Counted from the stretch's first letter, positions 51,246 to 62,904 are shown. The stretch is DNA of 64,000 nucleotides from Lentisphaeria bacterium (GCA_017541665.1 JAFXYP010000073.1:46684-110683), one strand, 5' to 3'. Notes: generated by a model from the sequence alone, not told the origin. A program made the numbers and translations.

Positions 51246-51944
51246 TCAGAACAGCAGGACAGCCTCGCGGATTGAGACCATCCAGCAGCAGACATTGTGG
51301 AATTTTTCCTTCGGGATGGTGCGTTTCCCGCAGCTTTTCCGCAGGGGCGTCAACACGATCTCATTGGCTTTGCGGGTATAAACCGCGAAAAGGAATTCCT
51401 TTTTGTCCCGGAGTTTCACGAGCACGGTGTCGCCGTCGCCGGGTGCATCCGGCCAGAGGAGCAGAAGCCGCGTTCCCGCAGGGAAGAAGCCGTTCTTGTC
51501 GTTTTCGACCTCGACCGCGAAATGCCCCGGCATGACTGCCGACGTGAACGAGGCGGTGGATTTGGACTTTTCCCGGATAATGCCCTCGATGGGGTCGATT
51601 TGCGGGTCGAAATCGGCGAGATCCGTCAGACGAAGCAGCGGAACGGACGTTTTCTGCGTCGCGCCTGCACCGTACCACGCGGTCTGTTCCCGCAGGACGC
51701 AGTTCGTTCCGGCCGCCGCGACGGGACCATACGGATAGGACATGGTCTCGCTCGGGTCCATGTATTCGCCGATCAGCGGCAGCACGTTCTGCCATACGGT
51801 CCCGTTGATCTTGCCGGTGCGCCCGTTGAGCCAGTATTTGACCGTCGTGTGCGAAACCCCGACAGTGCGAGCGAAGCTGAGCACGCTTCCACTTCGTTTG
51901 ATCGCGGCCCCAATGGCATTCCGGATGGATTCGGTGATGATCAT
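51246..51944 (-). CDS. Phage-type repressor with HTH and S24/LexA-like peptidase domain
   Basis: 232 residues from ATG 51944, chosen because AAGGGGG lies 7 bases before it; the longer open frame upstream is non-coding leader. The N-terminal HTH reads SVLSFARTVGVSHTTVKYWLNG (about 18-40). The C-terminal part (about 115-232) follows the S24 fold: MPGHFAVEVENDKNGFFPAGTRLLLL has the place of the Ser-containing loop, then DTVLVKLRDKKEFLFAVYTR around the Lys position. The usual Ser-Met/Asp dyad is not clear, so self-cleavage is uncertain. No other phage gene adjoins it. It sits 135 bases from a tRNA, a usual prophage insertion point. Confidence 0.75.
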   Translation of the reverse strand: MIITESIRNAIGAAIKRSGSVLSFARTVGVSHTTVKYWLNGRTGKINGTVWQNVLPLIGEYMDPSETMSYPYGPVAAAGTNCVLREQTAWYGAGATQKTSVPLLRLTDLADFDPQIDPIEGIIREKSKSTASFTSAVMPGHFAVEVENDKNGFFPAGTRLLLLWPDAPGDGDTVLVKLRDKKEFLFAVYTRKANEIVLTPLRKSCGKRTIPKEKFHNVCCWMVSIREAVLLF

Positions 51945-52044
51945 ATAAAACCCCCTTGGAAAAGCTTTGCGTGAGTGTTCCGAACACGGGCTTTCGGGCT
52001 GTGTCGCAGATATCGTGTCCGGACAGAATGGAATCTTTCCAATC

Positions 52045-52073
52045 ACTATATACCGCGATGCAACAACTTTCAA
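52045..52073 (-). promoter_or_regulatory. Promoter of the S24-type repressor
   Basis: Minus strand TTGAAA (52073-52068), 17-nt spacer, TATAGT (52050-52045), with the palindrome TTTTTTGCAAAAAA (52078-52091) directly upstream and ATTGC-N4-GCAAT (52117-52130) further on as possible operator. Leader about 95 nt. Confidence 0.55.
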
Positions 52074-52287
52074 GCAGTTTTTTGCAAAAAATACAAAACA
52101 TTGTTTAAAAGCTTCAATTGCCCGAGCAATCAAACCGGAGTGGATTGATAAAAACTTGTAAAAATCGTCATCCGGCGCGGCGGGCGGTGTGAACGGTACG
52201 ATAGATGGCCGAAAAAAGCCGCCCGCCCCGCGTTGGGGTCGAGCGGCTGTGCGTTGCACGGATTTGCGCTGAAATCGGGAGCGATGA

Positions 52288-54465
52288 TTACTTGACCGGC
52301 TCCTGAATGCCTTCGTTCGTCTGGCGGACGGGCTTGATGGTGCCGTCCTCGTTGAAGAACATCTCGTCCACGCAGACGGCGCGGCGTCCGAGCGCGCCGC
52401 CCTCGCCGTTGATGCTGAGCGCGGCGTTGTGGTAGAAGAGGAACGTGCGTCCCTTGAAATCGACCACGGCGGGGTGGATGGTGAAGCTGTTCCGCGCGGA
52501 GCCGGTGACCTGTCCGCGGTAGGTCCACGGGCCGGTGATCTTTTCGGCGGTGGCGTAGGCGATGACCTCGTTGCCCTGCGGATTCTTGTGGTTCGCCTCG
52601 TCGCCGTAGGTGCGGGAGGCGTAGATGCAGTAGTAGAGGCCGTTGCGCTTGTAGAGCCAGGGGCCTTCCTCGTAGCTCTGCATTTTCAGGTCGGTGATCT
52701 CGCCGTCGAGCTCGAGCATGTTGTCTTTGAGCTTGGCGAGGTAGCAGTTGCCGTTGCCCCAGCAGAGCCAGGCGGTGCCGTCGTCGTCGATGAGGCAAGT
52801 CGGGTCGATGTCGTTCCAGCCCATGAAGCCGCTGGTCAGGTTGTCGACGACCACGGGTTTCTCATAGGTCTTCCACGGGCCGACGGGGTTGTCGGAGGTC
52901 GCGACGTTGATGGACTGTCCGCCGTACTTGTCGTTGCGGATGGTGACGTACCAGTAGTAGGTGTCGCCCTTCTTCACGACCTGCGCGGCCCAGCAGGTGT
53001 TCTTCTGGCCGTACGGGAAGTCGGTGGAGGTGAGGACGTCGCCATAGGATTTCCAGTTCACGAGATCCTTCGTGGAGTAGCAGCGCCATGCCTTGATGGT
53101 GAACATCTCGCGGCCGTGGGCGTCGTCGTGACCGGCGTAGAGCCAGAGTGTGTCGCCGACGACGAGCGCGGCGGGGTCGGCGGTCCAAACGTCCTTGAAG
53201 AGCGGGTTGCCGGTGGTCTTGACGTCGACCGGGCTGGTCATCGTGCCGCCGGAGGATTCGGCAGCCGCGGCGCCGCCGAAGATGCCCTCCTTGGTCATGA
53301 CGATTTGCTTCATGGTGCCGTCGGGATTGTATTCGAGCTTGTCGATGCAGACGGAGCGGTTGTAGCTGCCGCCGCCGGGGAGGGTACCGTCATGGTAGAA
53401 GAAATACCACTGGCCGTTGAATTGTGCGATGCCGGGGTGGTTCGTGCTGGTGTTTTTGTTGCCGTCGCAGAGGATGCCCTTCGCCTCGAAGTGGCCGTCG
53501 ATGCTGTCGGCCATGGCGTAGGCGATGCGCTCGGGCATGAAGCCGGATGCGTAGGTGAGATAATATTTCCCGTTGTACTTGTGGATCCAGGGGCCTTCCG
53601 TAAAGCGGTACTGCTTCCAGTCGACGTCGAGGCTCTTGACCGGGCCGTCGAGCTCGATCATGTTTTCCTTGAGCTTGGCATAGTAGCAGTGGCCGTTGCC
53701 CCAGATGAGGTATGCCTGGCCGTCGTCGTCGATCAGGACAGTCGGGTCGATGCATGCCCAGGAGTGGCTGGTGGCGAAGCAGTCTTCCGGCTTCACGAGC
53801 TGCTTGCCGATGGCGTCCTTGTAGGGGCCTTCCGGCTTATCGGCGACCGCGACGCCGATGCCCGCGCCGTTGGTGCTGGTGTAGAGGTAGTATTTGCCGT
53901 TGCGGGCGATCATCTGCGCGGCGTAGGCGGTGTGGGTGGTGTCCCAGGTGAAATCGGAAACGGGGATCGGGGCGGGCCATTCCGTCCAGGTCTTCATGTC
54001 CTTCGTGGAGAAGAGGCACCAGTCCTTCATGGTGTAGTTCGGGTTCGGACGGCCGTTTTCGGCGGTGTGGTCGTGGCTGGTGATGAGCCAGAGCGTGTCG
54101 CCGATCACGACGGGCGCCGGGTCGGCGGTGTATTTGTGCTTGAAGACGGGGTTGTCGACCGGCTTGTACTCGCCGGTGGGCTTCACGTCGCCGGACTGTG
54201 CGGCGGCGGGCTGGGCGGCATCAGGCTGCGGACGGTCGTCTTGGGGACGCTGACCGCGCTGGCCGCGTTGGCCGCGCTGGCCGCCGAACTGGCCGTCGGG
54301 ACGCTGACGGCGCGGGCCCTGCTGGTCGCCGGGCTGGGCCGCTTCGCCCTGCTGACGCTGACGGCGCGGGCGCTGTTGCTGCTGGTCCTGGGCCGCGAGC
54401 TGGACCGCCGTAACGGACAACGCGATCGCGGACAGGATGAGGAGGGAACGTTTGATGGAGAACAT
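52288..54465 (-). CDS. Secreted protein with two GH43-family glycosidase domains
   Basis: 725 residues. Signal peptide to about 25 (VQLAAQD), then a Gln/Arg/Gly/Pro-rich linker (about 26-90) with tandem GQR units. Two five-bladed beta-propeller domains follow, about 98-390 and 405-715. Each shows the GH43 acidic residues: YTADPAPV, CIDPTVLIDDDG and FTEGPW in the first; WTADPAALV, DIDPTCLIDDDG and YEEGPW in the second. GH43 enzymes cut arabinose, xylose or galactose side chains. Both halves keep the catalytic pattern. An AAGGAGC site lies 10 bases before the ATG. The gene is downstream of the SSS symporter on the same strand, which could import the released sugar. Confidence 0.9.
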   Translation of the reverse strand: MFSIKRSLLILSAIALSVTAVQLAAQDQQQQRPRRQRQQGEAAQPGDQQGPRRQRPDGQFGGQRGQRGQRGQRPQDDRPQPDAAQPAAAQSGDVKPTGEYKPVDNPVFKHKYTADPAPVVIGDTLWLITSHDHTAENGRPNPNYTMKDWCLFSTKDMKTWTEWPAPIPVSDFTWDTTHTAYAAQMIARNGKYYLYTSTNGAGIGVAVADKPEGPYKDAIGKQLVKPEDCFATSHSWACIDPTVLIDDDGQAYLIWGNGHCYYAKLKENMIELDGPVKSLDVDWKQYRFTEGPWIHKYNGKYYLTYASGFMPERIAYAMADSIDGHFEAKGILCDGNKNTSTNHPGIAQFNGQWYFFYHDGTLPGGGSYNRSVCIDKLEYNPDGTMKQIVMTKEGIFGGAAAAESSGGTMTSPVDVKTTGNPLFKDVWTADPAALVVGDTLWLYAGHDDAHGREMFTIKAWRCYSTKDLVNWKSYGDVLTSTDFPYGQKNTCWAAQVVKKGDTYYWYVTIRNDKYGGQSINVATSDNPVGPWKTYEKPVVVDNLTSGFMGWNDIDPTCLIDDDGTAWLCWGNGNCYLAKLKDNMLELDGEITDLKMQSYEEGPWLYKRNGLYYCIYASRTYGDEANHKNPQGNEVIAYATAEKITGPWTYRGQVTGSARNSFTIHPAVVDFKGRTFLFYHNAALSINGEGGALGRRAVCVDEMFFNEDGTIKPVRQTNEGIQEPVK

Positions 54466-54530
54466 GATTCATCGCTCCTTTCTTGCTGGCTGGACTGAAT
54501 CAGTCGTTTGAAATAACAAAGTCAAAATGA

Positions 54531-54587
54531 GCGGGCGCCCGAAGCGCTTCGAGCGCCCGCGAAATCCCCCCCCCCGGGAAGGGGGGA
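54531..54587. other. Two hairpins between SSS and GH43 genes
   Basis: GCGGGCGC (54531-54538) pairs with GCGCCCGC (54553-54560) around a self-complementary CGAAGCGCTTCG, and a C-run pairs with GGGGGG (about 54566-54587). No T-run of note follows, so they may lower rather than stop read-through into GH43. Confidence 0.5.
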
Positions 54588-54600
54588 GTTGATAATGGGA

Positions 54601-56808
<2,208 letters not shown>

Positions 56809-56863
56809 TTTTTGCTCCGAGTTTGTTCTTTCTACTTTAAGTTAAGGGGTTGAATTCTGCGCT

Positions 56864-56892
56864 AATATATCATGCGGGAAAAGAGAAATCAA
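56864..56892 (-). promoter_or_regulatory. Promoter of the SSS-GH43 operon
   Basis: Minus strand TTGATT (56892-56887), 17-nt spacer, TATATT (56869-56864); leader about 50 nt. The rest of the 375-base divergent region is AT-rich around 56900-56955. Confidence 0.65.
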
Positions 56893-57019
56893 GGCGGGAT
56901 CGCTCTTTTTTTCGCTTTTTTCCCGGAAAGAAGTTAAAATATTTTTTACTGTAACCACCTCAGGAACAAACTGTTGCATCTGGTGGAGCCGCCGCGTGCG
57001 AAACCGCCGCATCACGTTC

Positions 57020-57031
57020 TTTAACGTTAAA
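57020..57031. promoter_or_regulatory. 12-bp palindrome upstream of the C39/AIDA gene
   Basis: TTTAACGTTAAA is a perfect palindrome 30 bases upstream of the -35 box at 57062, a usual activator distance. No regulator can be named. Confidence 0.35.
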
Positions 57032-57061
57032 TAAACTTTTTCGCGGACTCCGGTTTCCTGT

Positions 57062-57089
57062 TTGACATTCCGTTAATCCCTGCTATATT
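57062..57089 (+). promoter_or_regulatory. Promoter of the C39/AIDA-repeat gene
   Basis: TTGACA (57062-57067), 16-nt spacer, TATATT (57084-57089). Leader about 88 nt with an ACAGGAG ribosome site 6 bases before the ATG. Confidence 0.7.
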
Positions 57090-57183
57090 AAGGAGTTCGA
57101 AGTGAGGAATTGAAAACCGCCGTGTAGAGATGTTTTGAGGATGCGCGGCGGATGCGCCCGGAAAGAGTGCGACAGGAGAAACC

Positions 57184-60100
57184 ATGCCGACCTACACAAG
57201 CAGCGGAACGGGGGGAGACGTCCTCCTCGCAAAAAAAATGCCGGAAGCCGAATATATGTACGGCTGCGTTCCGACTGCCGTGGCCATGCTGCTGGGGTAT
57301 TACGATCTTTACGGATACCGGGGAAACGACCTTTCCAACATCGTCGAGGGGGACGTGGCGCTGAAATCGCGCGGGACGGACGGAAATTCCTACGACATGG
57401 ATGCCTTCGACACCGTGCTGGGCAGTCTGACCGCGTCGAAGGAATACGTGTACAGGTTCTATTCCCGCGACGGCGTGGAAACGACGCCGCAGCAGGAGCT
57501 GGAATACACGTTCCAGGCCGACAACAAGACCCTGAAAACGGACGAATGGAACTGCCTGGCCGATTACCTCGGGACCGGGCAATACTGGCGCGGAGCGGAC
57601 AACCTCGTTACGGTCGTTTCGTTCTGTTCCCTGGCGGACCTTTACAGCAACAACTATTCGGACGTCAAGATCACGGACGGCACCACCACGCGCATGGTCC
57701 GCTACAACGACACCACCATGCTCCCCGGGCTGGACCTGTACGTGCAGTCCCGCGGGTACCTGCTGGACTATGAGACCACCGGGACGTACGAGGTCGACGT
57801 CGCGGGAGGCTCGTTCACGTTCGACGACTATGTGAACGAGATCGATTCGGGACGGCCGGTCCTGATCTCCATCGAAGACCATGTCATGATCGGATACGGG
57901 TACAACAAGAAGACGAAGGAGATCATCTTCGACGACTGCTACAAGGTCGACCAGCGCATGGCATGGGACGGCACGTACCGTTATGCCGACGCCGACCGCA
58001 AGCTGCAATCCATCACCGTCATCGGGTTCAACATGAACGGGGACGTGGACCTCGCCGTCGTGAACTCCGGCGATAGTTCGGAGAAACTGCTCCTGAACGG
58101 GACATCCGGCGGGACCGGGTCGGAGAACTACTGTGTGGCCGGAACGGGAAACACCGTGTACCTGACCTATACCGTCTCCAACCTGGGGACGAAGCGGAGC
58201 CCCTCTTTTCAGGCGTCCATCTACGTAGACGGCAAACTTTTCAAAACAAGCTCGCTCGATGCTCTCAACGCGAAAAAGACGCGCTCCATCGCGCTCTCCC
58301 TCGGAAAAATCTCCGTCGGCATGCACAACGTCCGCGTCGTTCTCGACGAATCCAACGTCATCCAGGAGGTGAACGGCGCAAACAACGAGACGGAACGGAG
58401 TTTCCTGGTCCTCAAATCCGGCACGACCGTCGAAACCGGAACCCGGCAAGTTCAGGTGGGGGAATCCGCCGTCGACGTCTATGTCCACGGCGGGACCCTG
58501 AACCTGAACGGCGGCGAGGCGTCCGGCGCCGTCCTGCGCGGCAAGCCGAACGGGAACACTTACTGGGGGGGCGGCGGCCGGTATCAGCGTGGGCGGGCGA
58601 ACGTGTCGCAGGGCGGACTGCTGTCCGGCACGGTCGTCTATGGTTATGGCGAGGTCAATGTCTCAAGCGGCGGCATCGCCGTGAACACCCGCATTTCCTC
58701 CTCGGGCAGGATGACGGTCCGCGACGGAGGGACGGCCTCGGACACGGCCGTCGAATCCGGCGGCAGCGTCACGGTCGAAAACGGCGGGATTCTCACCGGG
58801 AAACTGACGCTGGGGAGCGGGGCGGTTGCCTCTGCCGGACCCGGTGCGGTGCTGAATTTCGACCTGTCCTCCGTTTCGCCCGGCGCCGCGGCGCGTGTGA
58901 ACGTGCTTTCCCGGATCACCGGGACGCCGGTCTACACGCTCACGGTTTCCGGATCGCAGACATACGGGTCCTATAAGCTCGCGGGCGGGGCCGCCAAATT
59001 CAATCAGACCGTCACCGTGAAGGATACGGACGGAGCCACGCTCGGCGAAGTTGCGGCGAAAGGCCTGCTTGCCCTCAGCCATGCCGCCTACAAGCTGAAG
59101 GTGGTCAACGACGTTCTGACGCTTGTCGTCGTCGCGAACATGGCGCCGACGGTCACGAAGATCAGGCAGGACGTCACGAAGACGACCAGCCGGGACGTCG
59201 TAGTCACGGCCGTGTTTGCCGACGATGTCGGGCTGGCGCAATCCCTGTACCGGATCGGCGAGGACGGCGAATGGACTCCCTACGAAAAGAAAGGCGTGAC
59301 TGTCGCGGAGAACGCCACCGTCTACTTCAAGGCCGTCGATGTCGGCGGCAACGAATCCGAGATCGGCGTCTGCGAGGTGAAGAACATCGACAAGTCCGTG
59401 CTCGACAACGGCGACAACGACTGGCTGTACAACAAAAAGACGCATCCGGTACCGAACTCCGACGACAACCTCGAAACGGCCACCCTGCAGAAATGCTGCG
59501 ACCCGGAAATCCGGCTGGATCCGGCAGGGGTTGTCAAAAACGAGGGCTGGAGCAATTTCGTCGGGTACGGCGATCCCGCCGATTACGCGAAGCTCGATCT
59601 GCTCTGCCCCTCGAGGCTGAGCTTTACGGTCACCGCCTCCGACAAAGCGAAGCTCGTGCTGTACAAGCTGGTCGAGACCGAGGTGAAGGGCAAGACCGTG
59701 TACAAGCTGACCGCGCTCCGGTCCGTCACGCTCGCGAAGAAGAAGACCGGAGAGTATGTCGCGGTGACCCGGTCGATCCTGCTCGATACGCCCGGCGCGA
59801 ACGCCTCGTATTACATCTCCGTGCAGTCCACGACCGCGAAAAAGGACGGCTATGCGCTTTACAATGTGGCGCTCAAGGAGGACGAGAAATACACGAAGTT
59901 CTTTGCCGACGCCGATGACGGCGACAACGATTGGCTGTACAACAAAAAGCTCAAGAGCCAGGGGGAGAAGGCATTGAACGAAAAGGTGACGAACCCGGAG
60001 CATCCGATGACGCCCATCGCATCCACCGGAGAGATATTGGTCGATACGGTTCCAGTCGGCGAAGATGCGCAGGCCGACGGCTGGAGCAATTTCGTCGGGT

Positions 60101-60615
60101 TCGGCGATGCCGTCGACTACGTGAAGCTCGAGTTAAGCGCAACGGCCGAGCTGGTCTTCCATGTCGAGGCTTCGGGCGCGTCGAAGTTCACGGTCTACAG
60201 GGTCGATTCCAAAGCCGTGGGTGACAAGACCACATACACCCTGAAGACGCTGAACGCCAAAACGCTCAAAAAAGCAAAAGGCGCGACGAATTATACCGCG
60301 GACACGAAGGCGCTCCTGCTCGAAGAAGGCGGAAACTACTATATCGCCATGCAGTCCACGACCGCGGCGAAGGGCGGCAGCGCCTATTACAACGTGTCGG
60401 TCGGCAGCTATCTGGAGATCGCGCCCGCCGAGGCGAAGGACGCCTGCGCCCTGGACATCCCGGACGAACCGGGCGTGTTCGAATCCGCGCAAACCGAACT
60501 TGCCATGCCGGAATTCTCCGATCCTGCCCCCGATGTGTTATCCGGCGCGCTGGTTTCCGCGGGGGGGCAGCAGGACGATATGCTGCTCCGGCAGGCCGCC
60601 GGACTGCTGGCATGA
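57184..60615 (+). CDS. Large surface-type protein: C39-like peptidase domain, CARDB, AIDA-like repeats and two PPC-like domains
   Basis: 1143 residues. No N-terminal signal is visible (MPTYTSSGTGGDVLLAKK). Residues about 18-285 resemble a C39/papain-like peptidase: MYGCVPTAVAMLLGYYD with Cys28 as candidate nucleophile, and EDHVMIGYGYN with His233, then IIFDDCY. About 310-418 is a CARDB-type domain (YLTYTVSNLGTKRSPSFQAS, then VDGKLF). About 420-560 has AIDA-type repeats with Gly-rich turns (VNVSSGGIAVNTRISSSG, MTVRDGGTASDTAVESGG). After a linker, two domains of about 170 residues (starting DNDWLYNKK near 743 and 913; each with GWSNFVG(Y/F)GD and later YYI-x-(V/M)QSTTA) resemble PPC. The C-terminus is acidic and hydrophobic, perhaps a secretion signal for a type I-like route. 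Substrate and export route unknown. Confidence 0.82.
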   Translation: MPTYTSSGTGGDVLLAKKMPEAEYMYGCVPTAVAMLLGYYDLYGYRGNDLSNIVEGDVALKSRGTDGNSYDMDAFDTVLGSLTASKEYVYRFYSRDGVETTPQQELEYTFQADNKTLKTDEWNCLADYLGTGQYWRGADNLVTVVSFCSLADLYSNNYSDVKITDGTTTRMVRYNDTTMLPGLDLYVQSRGYLLDYETTGTYEVDVAGGSFTFDDYVNEIDSGRPVLISIEDHVMIGYGYNKKTKEIIFDDCYKVDQRMAWDGTYRYADADRKLQSITVIGFNMNGDVDLAVVNSGDSSEKLLLNGTSGGTGSENYCVAGTGNTVYLTYTVSNLGTKRSPSFQASIYVDGKLFKTSSLDALNAKKTRSIALSLGKISVGMHNVRVVLDESNVIQEVNGANNETERSFLVLKSGTTVETGTRQVQVGESAVDVYVHGGTLNLNGGEASGAVLRGKPNGNTYWGGGGRYQRGRANVSQGGLLSGTVVYGYGEVNVSSGGIAVNTRISSSGRMTVRDGGTASDTAVESGGSVTVENGGILTGKLTLGSGAVASAGPGAVLNFDLSSVSPGAAARVNVLSRITGTPVYTLTVSGSQTYGSYKLAGGAAKFNQTVTVKDTDGATLGEVAAKGLLALSHAAYKLKVVNDVLTLVVVANMAPTVTKIRQDVTKTTSRDVVVTAVFADDVGLAQSLYRIGEDGEWTPYEKKGVTVAENATVYFKAVDVGGNESEIGVCEVKNIDKSVLDNGDNDWLYNKKTHPVPNSDDNLETATLQKCCDPEIRLDPAGVVKNEGWSNFVGYGDPADYAKLDLLCPSRLSFTVTASDKAKLVLYKLVETEVKGKTVYKLTALRSVTLAKKKTGEYVAVTRSILLDTPGANASYYISVQSTTAKKDGYALYNVALKEDEKYTKFFADADDGDNDWLYNKKLKSQGEKALNEKVTNPEHPMTPIASTGEILVDTVPVGEDAQADGWSNFVGFGDAVDYVKLELSATAELVFHVEASGASKFTVYRVDSKAVGDKTTYTLKTLNAKTLKKAKGATNYTADTKALLLEEGGNYYIAMQSTTAAKGGSAYYNVSVGSYLEIAPAEAKDACALDIPDEPGVFESAQTELAMPEFSDPAPDVLSGALVSAGGQQDDMLLRQAAGLLA

Positions 60616-60650
60616 CGCCTGCTTGAAAAGACTGTCATCCGGAAACACTG

Positions 60651-60692
60651 CCGCCTCCGTCGCATCATCTGCGCCGGAGGCGGTTTCGTCTT
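60651..60692 (+). terminator. Terminator of the C39/AIDA gene
   Basis: CCGCCTCCG (60651-60659) pairs perfectly with CGGAGGCGG (60675-60683), followed by TTTCGTCTTT, 36 bases past the stop. Confidence 0.75.
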
Positions 60693-60735
60693 TCCGATCC
60701 GGGCGGGGAATTCTCCGCCGGAGCCGGACGGACCG

Positions 60736-61638
60736 TCATTTGTTCCGCATGTGCTTTTCCAGCCAGGCGTCGCGGAGTTCCTTCCCGCGGGCGAATTCCC
60801 GCTGAAACGCATCGTAGTCGCCGGACGCGATCTCGGCTCGCAGGACGTCGAGCTTCTTCTGGAAGTTGTCCAGCGCATTCAGGATCGCGGGCGTGTTGAA
60901 CTCGATGATTTCGCGCCACATGACCGGGTTGCTGGAGGCGATGCGGCTGGTGTCGCGGAATCCGCCCGCGCATCCGGCGTCGCGGAGCATTTTCTCGCGC
61001 GGGTCCTCGCTGCCGAGGATGGTAAGCGCGAGCGCGGATGCCACGATATGCTGCACATGGCTGGTGTGCGCGACCAGGTCGTCGTGTTCGCTCGGGTCGA
61101 TGCGGATCACGTTCGTCTTCACCGCGCGCCAGAACCCGGCGACGGTCTCGACGTGTTCCTCCGAGGCGTTCGAGGCCGGGCACAGGAAGACGTCGGCGCC
61201 GCGGAACATCGTGGGGAACGCGTGGACGTGCCCGGAATACTCGGTGCCGGCCATCGGATGTCCGCCGACGAACACGACGCCGCGCGGCACGACGGTGCGT
61301 TCGGCGGCCTGGAGGATCGCGCCTTTCACGCTGCCCATGTCCGTCACGATGGAGCCGGGCCGCCAGAGGTGCGCGTAATCCGTGAGATACCGGACGATGA
61401 CGGGGAGCGGCAGCGCCAGAAACGTGACGTCGGCCCGGGGGATGATCTCGGCAGGGTCGGCGGAGACGGAATCCGCCGCATGTTCGGAGAGCGCCCATTC
61501 GCGGGCGGCGGGGTTGCGCGTGCAGCAGAGACGGCGAATGCCGGGCACGCCGTCGAGAGCGAGTCCGAAGGAGGCTCCGAGGAGCCCGAATCCGATGATT
61601 GCGACGTTCGTCACGCCGGAACGGTCACTCGTTGCCAT
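60736..61638 (-). CDS. tyrA: Prephenate/arogenate dehydrogenase
   Basis: 300 residues from ATG 61638, which overlaps the cupin stop by 14 bases; a GTG at 61614 is an alternative. Converts prephenate to 4-hydroxyphenylpyruvate (or arogenate to tyrosine) with NAD(P). The dinucleotide loop is IIGFGLLGASFGLAL (near the start), VTDMGSVKGAI follows, and the catalytic His is in FVGGHPMAGTEYSG. The helical dimer domain (LVAHTSHVQHIVASAL, FRDTSRIASSNPVMW) is complete. There is no ACT or chorismate mutase domain. Probably co-transcribed with the cupin gene. Confidence 0.95.
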   Translation of the reverse strand: MATSDRSGVTNVAIIGFGLLGASFGLALDGVPGIRRLCCTRNPAAREWALSEHAADSVSADPAEIIPRADVTFLALPLPVIVRYLTDYAHLWRPGSIVTDMGSVKGAILQAAERTVVPRGVVFVGGHPMAGTEYSGHVHAFPTMFRGADVFLCPASNASEEHVETVAGFWRAVKTNVIRIDPSEHDDLVAHTSHVQHIVASALALTILGSEDPREKMLRDAGCAGGFRDTSRIASSNPVMWREIIEFNTPAILNALDNFQKKLDVLRAEIASGDYDAFQREFARGKELRDAWLEKHMRNK

Positions 61639-61984
61639 AGCGGATGATGCAGGCCAGGATTTCAAGCGTGTCGGTGCCTTCGCATGCCACGGAATGCCCC
61701 TCGCCGGAGCGGGTGATGACGGAATCCCCGGCGGACGCGATGACCTCGGTGCCGTTGTCGTCGATCCGGGCCTGTCCCGCGAGGATATAGAAGATCTCTT
61801 CTTCGTTTTCATGGACGTGCCAGCCGATGGAGCATCCGGGCTGGAGGATCAGGCGGGAGAACATGCGGGCGGGGGAACCCATTTCGACGCCCGGCTTCCA
61901 GATGTGTTCGATGGAGACGGAGCCGTCGCCGCCGCGCATGGCGGTGCGTACTTCGGAAGTGAAAGCGACATGCGGTTTGAACAT
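61625..61984 (-). CDS. Cupin-domain protein
   Basis: 119 residues forming one small beta barrel. The metal-binding motifs are GWHVHENEEEIFYILAGQ (two His and a Glu) and later GEGHSVACEG (His). Such proteins include sugar isomerases, dioxygenases and plain binding proteins; the activity cannot be told. It is the first gene of a two-gene operon with tyrA, overlapping its start. Confidence 0.9.
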   Translation of the reverse strand: MFKPHVAFTSEVRTAMRGGDGSVSIEHIWKPGVEMGSPARMFSRLILQPGCSIGWHVHENEEEIFYILAGQARIDDNGTEVIASAGDSVITRSGEGHSVACEGTDTLEILACIIRYGNE

Positions 61985-62035
61985 GGCGGGATCCTTGGAT
62001 GTTGAAGAGGTTGCTCTGTTTGGAATGGACGTAAA

Positions 62036-62064
62036 ACTATAGCACGGAAATCCGGCGATTCCAA
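62036..62064 (-). promoter_or_regulatory. Promoter of cupin-tyrA
   Basis: Minus strand TTGGAA (62064-62059), 17-nt spacer, TATAGT (62041-62036); leader about 45 nt. Confidence 0.5.
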
Positions 62065-62126
62065 ACGGAAAACGGAAAAAAAAGCGCGAAAGGGCAAAAA
62101 AACGGCGTAAAAATACGTGGAGCCGC

Positions 62127-62154
62127 TTGAAAGTTGCGTTTCGCGTGATAGATT
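62127..62154 (+). promoter_or_regulatory. Promoter of the 62227-62904 gene
   Basis: TTGAAA (62127-62132), 16-nt spacer, TAGATT (62149-62154); a TATAAT is also present at 62156-62161. Leader about 60-70 nt. Confidence 0.45.
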
Positions 62155-62226
62155 ATTATAATTACGGTAGCCATATTATTCGTTTCCGCATGATACAAAA
62201 CCGTCCGGATTGAAAGGAATCCTGCC

Positions 62227-62904
62227 ATGTTCAAACATATTGCCATCTTTGCCGTCGCCATGTTCGTTTCCCTTACTGCTTTCGCCGGCAAGCCCTATTC
62301 CGTTTTCGTGTTCGACGATCTTTCCCGCCCGGTTTCCTCCGACCAGCAGGACAACCGTACCGCTTCGCTCCTGATCGAGTACCTGAAGTCCGAGCTGGCG
62401 ACGCATTCGCAGCTTGCGCTCTGCGACGCCGAGGCCGTCGAAAAGGCCATGAAGGAATTCCGCATCAAGCACAAACAGGGTGTTGCCTTCACGGAAAACG
62501 AGGTCAAGGAAGTGCTTGCCCAAGTGAAAGGCGATTACATGGCGCTGCTCACCATCATCCCGGAAGGCGACAAGAAGAACGTTCGCGTGACCGTGTACGA
62601 CAAGGAAGGCAAGAAATACGATCCGCTGTCCGTGCCGATCTCCTCCATTCGTGAAAGCGATTTGCCCGCGGTCGTCCTTGCCATCGGCGTGGCGCGCCTC
62701 ATCCGCGGCGAAAGCCCAGTGGACCGTCTCTCCCTCGAACGTGAGAAACAGCTCATGGACGAGAGCGCCGAGGACCGTGCACGCGAAGCCGCCGAGAACA
62801 AGGAAAAGGCCGAGGCGCGCGCCCGCGAGATCCAGCTCCGCGAGGAAGCCGCAAAGAAAGCCTACGAAGAAATGACGAAGGCGAGTGCGGACGGGGCGAA
62901 ATAA
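62227..62904 (+). CDS. Secreted protein with coiled-coil C-terminus, unknown function
   Basis: 225 residues. Signal peptide MFKHIAIFAVAMFVSLTAFA, cut at about 20. The middle (about 22-150) has an alpha/beta pattern: YSVFVFDDLSRPV, LLIEYLKSELATHSQLALCDAEAVEKAM and YMALLTIIPEGDKKNVRVTVYD, somewhat like the nucleotide-free CsgG/FlgO-type domains that begin with an Asp-rich strand and a family-wide search for a named outer-membrane partner; this resemblance is weak. The last 60 residues are a highly charged helix. It is followed 22 bases later by folB, which may ride on its transcript. Confidence 0.75.
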   Translation: MFKHIAIFAVAMFVSLTAFAGKPYSVFVFDDLSRPVSSDQQDNRTASLLIEYLKSELATHSQLALCDAEAVEKAMKEFRIKHKQGVAFTENEVKEVLAQVKGDYMALLTIIPEGDKKNVRVTVYDKEGKKYDPLSVPISSIRESDLPAVVLAIGVARLIRGESPVDRLSLEREKQLMDESAEDRAREAAENKEKAEARAREIQLREEAAKKAYEEMTKASADGAK

